64,000 bases of DNA from an uncultured bacterium (GTDB taxonomy: Bacteria; Cyanobacteriota; Vampirovibrionia; Gastranaerophilales; Gastranaerophilaceae). The notes beneath the pieces are model-generated. The model had not been told where the DNA came from. It ran no database searches and saw only the letters and a list, made by a program, of their open reading frames with translations. The translations under genes and the position numbers were made by a program. Shown piece after piece: positions 60,882 to 64,000 of this stretch; the stretch's first letter is position 1, and each line of letters starts with the position of its first letter. The stretch covers positions 124,001-188,000 of the forward strand of contig CABQAQ010000003.1 of the NCBI GenBank assembly GCA_902462155.1. Reading direction: 5' to 3'.

Positions 60882-62297
60882 ATGTCGAATCAATTTGCAT
60901 TAACTGGAAGATGTGGATCAGGTATTCAAGAATTATCAAGAAGACTAGCAGAGAGCTCAAGTAGTTATAAAAAAGAAGGTGTTAAACAAGAAACCGCTAA
61001 ACAAGAAACCGCTAAGCAAGAAGCCGTTAAACAAGAAGCTGTTAAACAAGAAACCGCTAAACAAGAAACCGTTAAGGCAACACCGTTAGTAAGAATATTT
61101 ACAGATTTTGATGGTACATTAAATCCTATTAGTAGAAAAATAGATAAGCAAAGTCATTTCAAAGCAGTAGAAGCTATGAAAAGAGAATCAGAAGGTTTAT
61201 TGGAATTGAACATTACAACTGGTCGAATTGAAAAGGCAGCAGAAATGATAATAAGGGGCGTAGGTAATCGTGAATCTGAGATCCCTGCAGAATTTGTAAG
61301 AAATGGATTGATTGATAATATAATAGCTTGTGATGGAGGTTTTGCATTTAAAGTAGATAATGAAGAAATGCGTTTAGTATATAACGATGAAATGAATCAA
61401 GAAACTTCTAGTTTTATAGAAGAAAAAAGTAATTATACTAAAGCAGAAGTAGAAAACATAATAGATAGTAAATCAAGAGAAACATTAAAAGAAACAAAGA
61501 AATATTATGACTCAAAAAATCAAAGATTTATATTGACATATAAGACGGAAGCAGCTTCTATAAATGCAAAAAATAGTATTGAAGGCGAACTACAGGCTAG
61601 AGGTATAAAAGCTAAAACGACCTTAGGGAATGTAACCGATACGCAAAGTTATTTTAAAGGTCATGTAAGAAATCAATATTTAAACCAAGGTATTAGCACA
61701 GCATCATTGCAAGCATATTTTAATAAGTATTTTTATATTAAACCATTAACAGAAGAAGAAATATTTGATAAGGTAAATCTTGCTCAAGAGGAGAATGTAT
61801 TGCAGATAATACCTGATGTAAGAGATTTTACAACGAATAAGCATATTCAAGTAATGCAAGGTATTGAACAAGCTAAAAAAGAAGGTGGATTAGTAATTGC
61901 AATGGGGAATGATGTAAATGATTTCACAATGTTAAATCCGCTTACGTATGTATTGCCAGCAGGTATGAAATTGCCTGATAATGAGAAGGATGCTTGTAAA
62001 TTACTGAGAGAAAATCCTCAATTGAAGGATGATATAGAGGCATTACCATTAAGACTATCATTAATAGGTAAAGAGATGAAAGACAATGGGCCTGAGATGT
62101 ATAAAATGTTTAAATTCTTTGCTCAAGAATTTCCGGATCAATTTATAATGACAGACGAATATAACTATGATAACCATGATAACGATTATTATACAAACGT
62201 GGTAAAAAAATCTATTTATAGTTATGGGATGAAAAATTTAGATTTTATGGGATGTCTAGCAGGAACTCCTAGTTTTTGGAATTATGTATTGTCATAG
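60882..62297 (+). CDS. HAD-superfamily (Cof-type) hydrolase, paralogue B with a repeat tract
   Basis: It has 471 aa from the ATG at 60882 with AAAGAGA ahead; a TTG at 60858 is possible. Residues 34-65 are six 5-residue repeats (VKQET/AKQEA type). Catalytic Asp75 and Asp77 lie in FTDFDGTL, motif II is TTGRIE, ACDGGF begins the cap, TNKHIQV has the lysine, and GNDVND is the metal site. The C-terminal extension also matches paralogue A. The repeat region may be a flexible tether. Substrate unknown. Confidence 0.8.
   Translation: MSNQFALTGRCGSGIQELSRRLAESSSSYKKEGVKQETAKQETAKQEAVKQEAVKQETAKQETVKATPLVRIFTDFDGTLNPISRKIDKQSHFKAVEAMKRESEGLLELNITTGRIEKAAEMIIRGVGNRESEIPAEFVRNGLIDNIIACDGGFAFKVDNEEMRLVYNDEMNQETSSFIEEKSNYTKAEVENIIDSKSRETLKETKKYYDSKNQRFILTYKTEAASINAKNSIEGELQARGIKAKTTLGNVTDTQSYFKGHVRNQYLNQGISTASLQAYFNKYFYIKPLTEEEIFDKVNLAQEENVLQIIPDVRDFTTNKHIQVMQGIEQAKKEGGLVIAMGNDVNDFTMLNPLTYVLPAGMKLPDNEKDACKLLRENPQLKDDIEALPLRLSLIGKEMKDNGPEMYKMFKFFAQEFPDQFIMTDEYNYDNHDNDYYTNVVKKSIYSYGMKNLDFMGCLAGTPSFWNYVLS
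60981..61070 (+). repeat. Six 15-bp tandem repeats inside a coding region
   Basis: Each unit is GYTAAACAAGAARCY with few changes and keeps the reading frame, giving KQE-based pentapeptides. Whole-unit gain or loss would not break the gene, so length variation between strains is expected. Confidence 0.95.
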
Positions 62298-62335
62298 GAA
62301 AATGCTTAGAAATTAAAGGAAAATTTAAAAGATAA

Positions 62336-63793
62336 TTAGCCGAAAGTTTTAAAAGATGTTTCAACGTTTTTTTGAATAACTTTTTGAACAGCATCCATTT
62401 CTGTTTGAATAGCATTATGTTCAGTGTCTAATTGTTTTAATCTTAATTCCAGAGTTCTATCTTGGGCTTGTAAAATTTCAGTTTTATTATTGATATCTTG
62501 AATGGTTTGCTCATAGACCATTTTTGCATAATTGTAATTAAGCATAGCTTGATCATAGGCATCATCATCTTTTACGCTATTTATAGTTAACTGATAAGTA
62601 ATACCATTGTTGCCATCATCAATAGTAATAGTACTATATCTTCCTGTAGAGCTATCTTGTCCAACATAAGCTCTATATGTTTCAGTAACTGTTTTATCAA
62701 TATAGTCTGTGTAATAAGTCTGTAATTTATTAGTTTGAGCATACTCTAAAGTTTTATAACGTTGTAGATCAGAGTCGCTTATATAATAGGTATTCTTGCC
62801 ATAGGTATAAGAGTAGAATATTGAATCATTTTGTAAAGAGTTACTATATGTACTTTTAATTTTTTCAATAGCTAGTAAATCAGTATCATTAGCTGGATAG
62901 ATATTACCGGGGATAGTAATATCTATTTTTGTGCCATTTGAATTATAATATTCTAAATTAGAGTTATTGTCATTTGCTTTAAAGACATTAGAACTAGATT
63001 CAGTCATAATTAAAGTAGAATTATCTAAAGAGTAAACATTGCCTAAAGAATCAACAATCTGAGTAATATTACCGGAAGAATCAACAGAGAAAGTATTGCC
63101 ATTTAAATATTGTTGATCAGAAATAGTAAGATCATTGTTATTTTTATCTTTAGCAATTATTTTATTAGAAGCGGAATCGAAATAGAAATAATTTCCATTG
63201 GAATCAGTCATAGTGAGTCCATTAGTATTATCTACAGTAGTTTTATTAGTTTTATCACTTATAGTGCCAGAAGTAATAGAGATAACACCATTAGCATCAG
63301 AGGAGATTTTATTACCGCTTGAATTAGTAAATGATTCATTTTTATTAATAATATGAGAAGAAGTGTATGTAATTTTTTTAAGTTCTGTTCTGCCCCCGTT
63401 AAAGCTAAGGATATAAGGATAGTTAGGATTAGAAGCGGCTTCAGGATTTTCACTAATAGATGCACCGTAGATAATATTCAAATTTGAAGCAGTATACTCT
63501 TTAGTAGCATACTCACAGGTAATATTATAAGGGTAAGCGCCACTGGAAGCAGTAGGTTGTATGTCAGTAATTGTATGTTGAACATCGCCCATATTAAAAG
63601 TATAAACACTATTAGTATAATCATTAACATTAGGAGCAGTAGGGACTTGCAAGCCAAGTGATTGATTAAAAAGTGCTGAAGTCTGATTAGCAAGCGAAGT
63701 TCTTTGTTGGTTAATTTGCTGACCTTCATATTCACTATTAGATTTTCTGGCTGTTAAGGCTAAGAATCTAGCCTGAGAAGCTGCCATTCCCAT
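62336..63793 (-). CDS. Large Ser/Thr/Asn-rich protein with axial-type helical ends
   Basis: It has 485 aa. The N terminus (MGMAASQARFLALTARKSN ... INQQRTSLANQTS) and the C terminus (LKQLDTEHNAIQTEMDAVQKVIQKNVETSFKTFG) are coiled helices. Between them lie about 300 residues of strand-rich repeats (D/S-x-x-GN-x-Y/I turns). This terminal-helix plus variable-middle layout is seen in flagellar axial proteins such as flagellin and hook proteins, but no family signature is recognised. A weak sigma28-like box lies about 110 bases upstream. AAGGAA precedes the ATG. Confidence 0.6.
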   Translation of the reverse strand: MGMAASQARFLALTARKSNSEYEGQQINQQRTSLANQTSALFNQSLGLQVPTAPNVNDYTNSVYTFNMGDVQHTITDIQPTASSGAYPYNITCEYATKEYTASNLNIIYGASISENPEAASNPNYPYILSFNGGRTELKKITYTSSHIINKNESFTNSSGNKISSDANGVISITSGTISDKTNKTTVDNTNGLTMTDSNGNYFYFDSASNKIIAKDKNNNDLTISDQQYLNGNTFSVDSSGNITQIVDSLGNVYSLDNSTLIMTESSSNVFKANDNNSNLEYYNSNGTKIDITIPGNIYPANDTDLLAIEKIKSTYSNSLQNDSIFYSYTYGKNTYYISDSDLQRYKTLEYAQTNKLQTYYTDYIDKTVTETYRAYVGQDSSTGRYSTITIDDGNNGITYQLTINSVKDDDAYDQAMLNYNYAKMVYEQTIQDINNKTEILQAQDRTLELRLKQLDTEHNAIQTEMDAVQKVIQKNVETSFKTFG

Positions 63794-63902
63794 AAAAATA
63801 CATTCCTTGTTAGATTTTTAAAGAAATAAACGAAAAAATAAATTAGAACTTTGAAATTAAAAATAAAAATCATATAAACAGATGAATAATAATAGATAGA
63901 AT

Positions 63903-63929
63903 AATCCGGATAATATTTATTATTGTTTA
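63903..63929 (-). promoter_or_regulatory. Weak sigma28-like promoter for the axial-type protein
   Basis: On the minus strand, TAAACAAT (63929-63922), 11 nt, TCCGGATT (63910-63903). The TAAA-N15-NCCG frame is kept, but the -10 differs from the better sites at 32481 and 43415. No other gene is in the final 200 bases. Confidence 0.3.
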
Positions 63930-64000
63930 AGACATAAGTATAAAATATAAAGAGTAATAAGATATATTGATTTTTAAGTATGTTAATAGGATAATGTAAT

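Overview
The window is AT-rich, gene-dense bacterial chromosome. It reads as an anaerobic or fermentative, flagellated, didermic bacterium. An outer membrane is implied by gmhA, lpxK and a mlaE-mlaF-mlaD set, fermentation by adhE with the NADH sensor rex, and swimming by motA and motB. The order efp-accB-accC, a phycobilisome-lyase-type HEAT protein and the absence of any photosynthesis gene suggest a non-photosynthetic relative of Cyanobacteria (Vampirovibrionia/Melainabacteria, Gastranaerophilales-like). That placement is inference from gene content, not from a marker-gene tree. No insertion sequence, prophage or CRISPR array was seen.

Layout. 1-8 kb: the end of serB, glmS, the tig-clpP-clpX-dapF operon, and a trpS carrying the four-cysteine Fe-S motif. 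8-14 kb: a YitT-type membrane protein, a FliK-like protein, dnaA and ffh in divergent orientation, with a probable small RNA between them. 14-18 kb: adhE and rex, with two Rex-type operators and a possible leader peptide in front of adhE. 17.7-23 kb: era, rsgA, ispA and a histidine kinase. 23-29 kb: a HEAT-repeat protein, an XRE regulator, pth, a cysteine-cluster protein, gmhA, tRNA-Ser, and a frameshifted guanidinium-exporter gene. 29-40 kb: pgeF, a degenerate amidohydrolase, a glycosyltransferase, a HicB-like gene overlapping the Mini-III RNase gene, a HAS-barrel/UvrD-tail protein, mlaEFD and lpxK. 40-46 kb: a two-component pair, a small gene under a sigma28-like promoter, a HAD protein, and an acetyltransferase behind tRNA-Pro. 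46-56 kb: accC, accB, efp, motAB, obgE, smpB, a kinase and receiver pair, a metallo-hydrolase and trxB. 56-64 kb: a calpain/papain-like protein, a leuC-leuD-IDH operon, a second HAD paralogue with a 15-bp tandem repeat, and a large possibly flagellar axial-type protein.

Control. Two initiation styles coexist. Many genes have a normal Shine-Dalgarno sequence. At least ten others have a -10 hexamer only 6-9 nt before the ATG and no Shine-Dalgarno sequence, so they are probably leaderless. Sigma28-type promoters (TAAAGTTT-N11-GCCG) precede two small orphan genes, and a weaker candidate precedes the large protein at the right edge. These may be part of a motility regulon that includes unrecognised genes.
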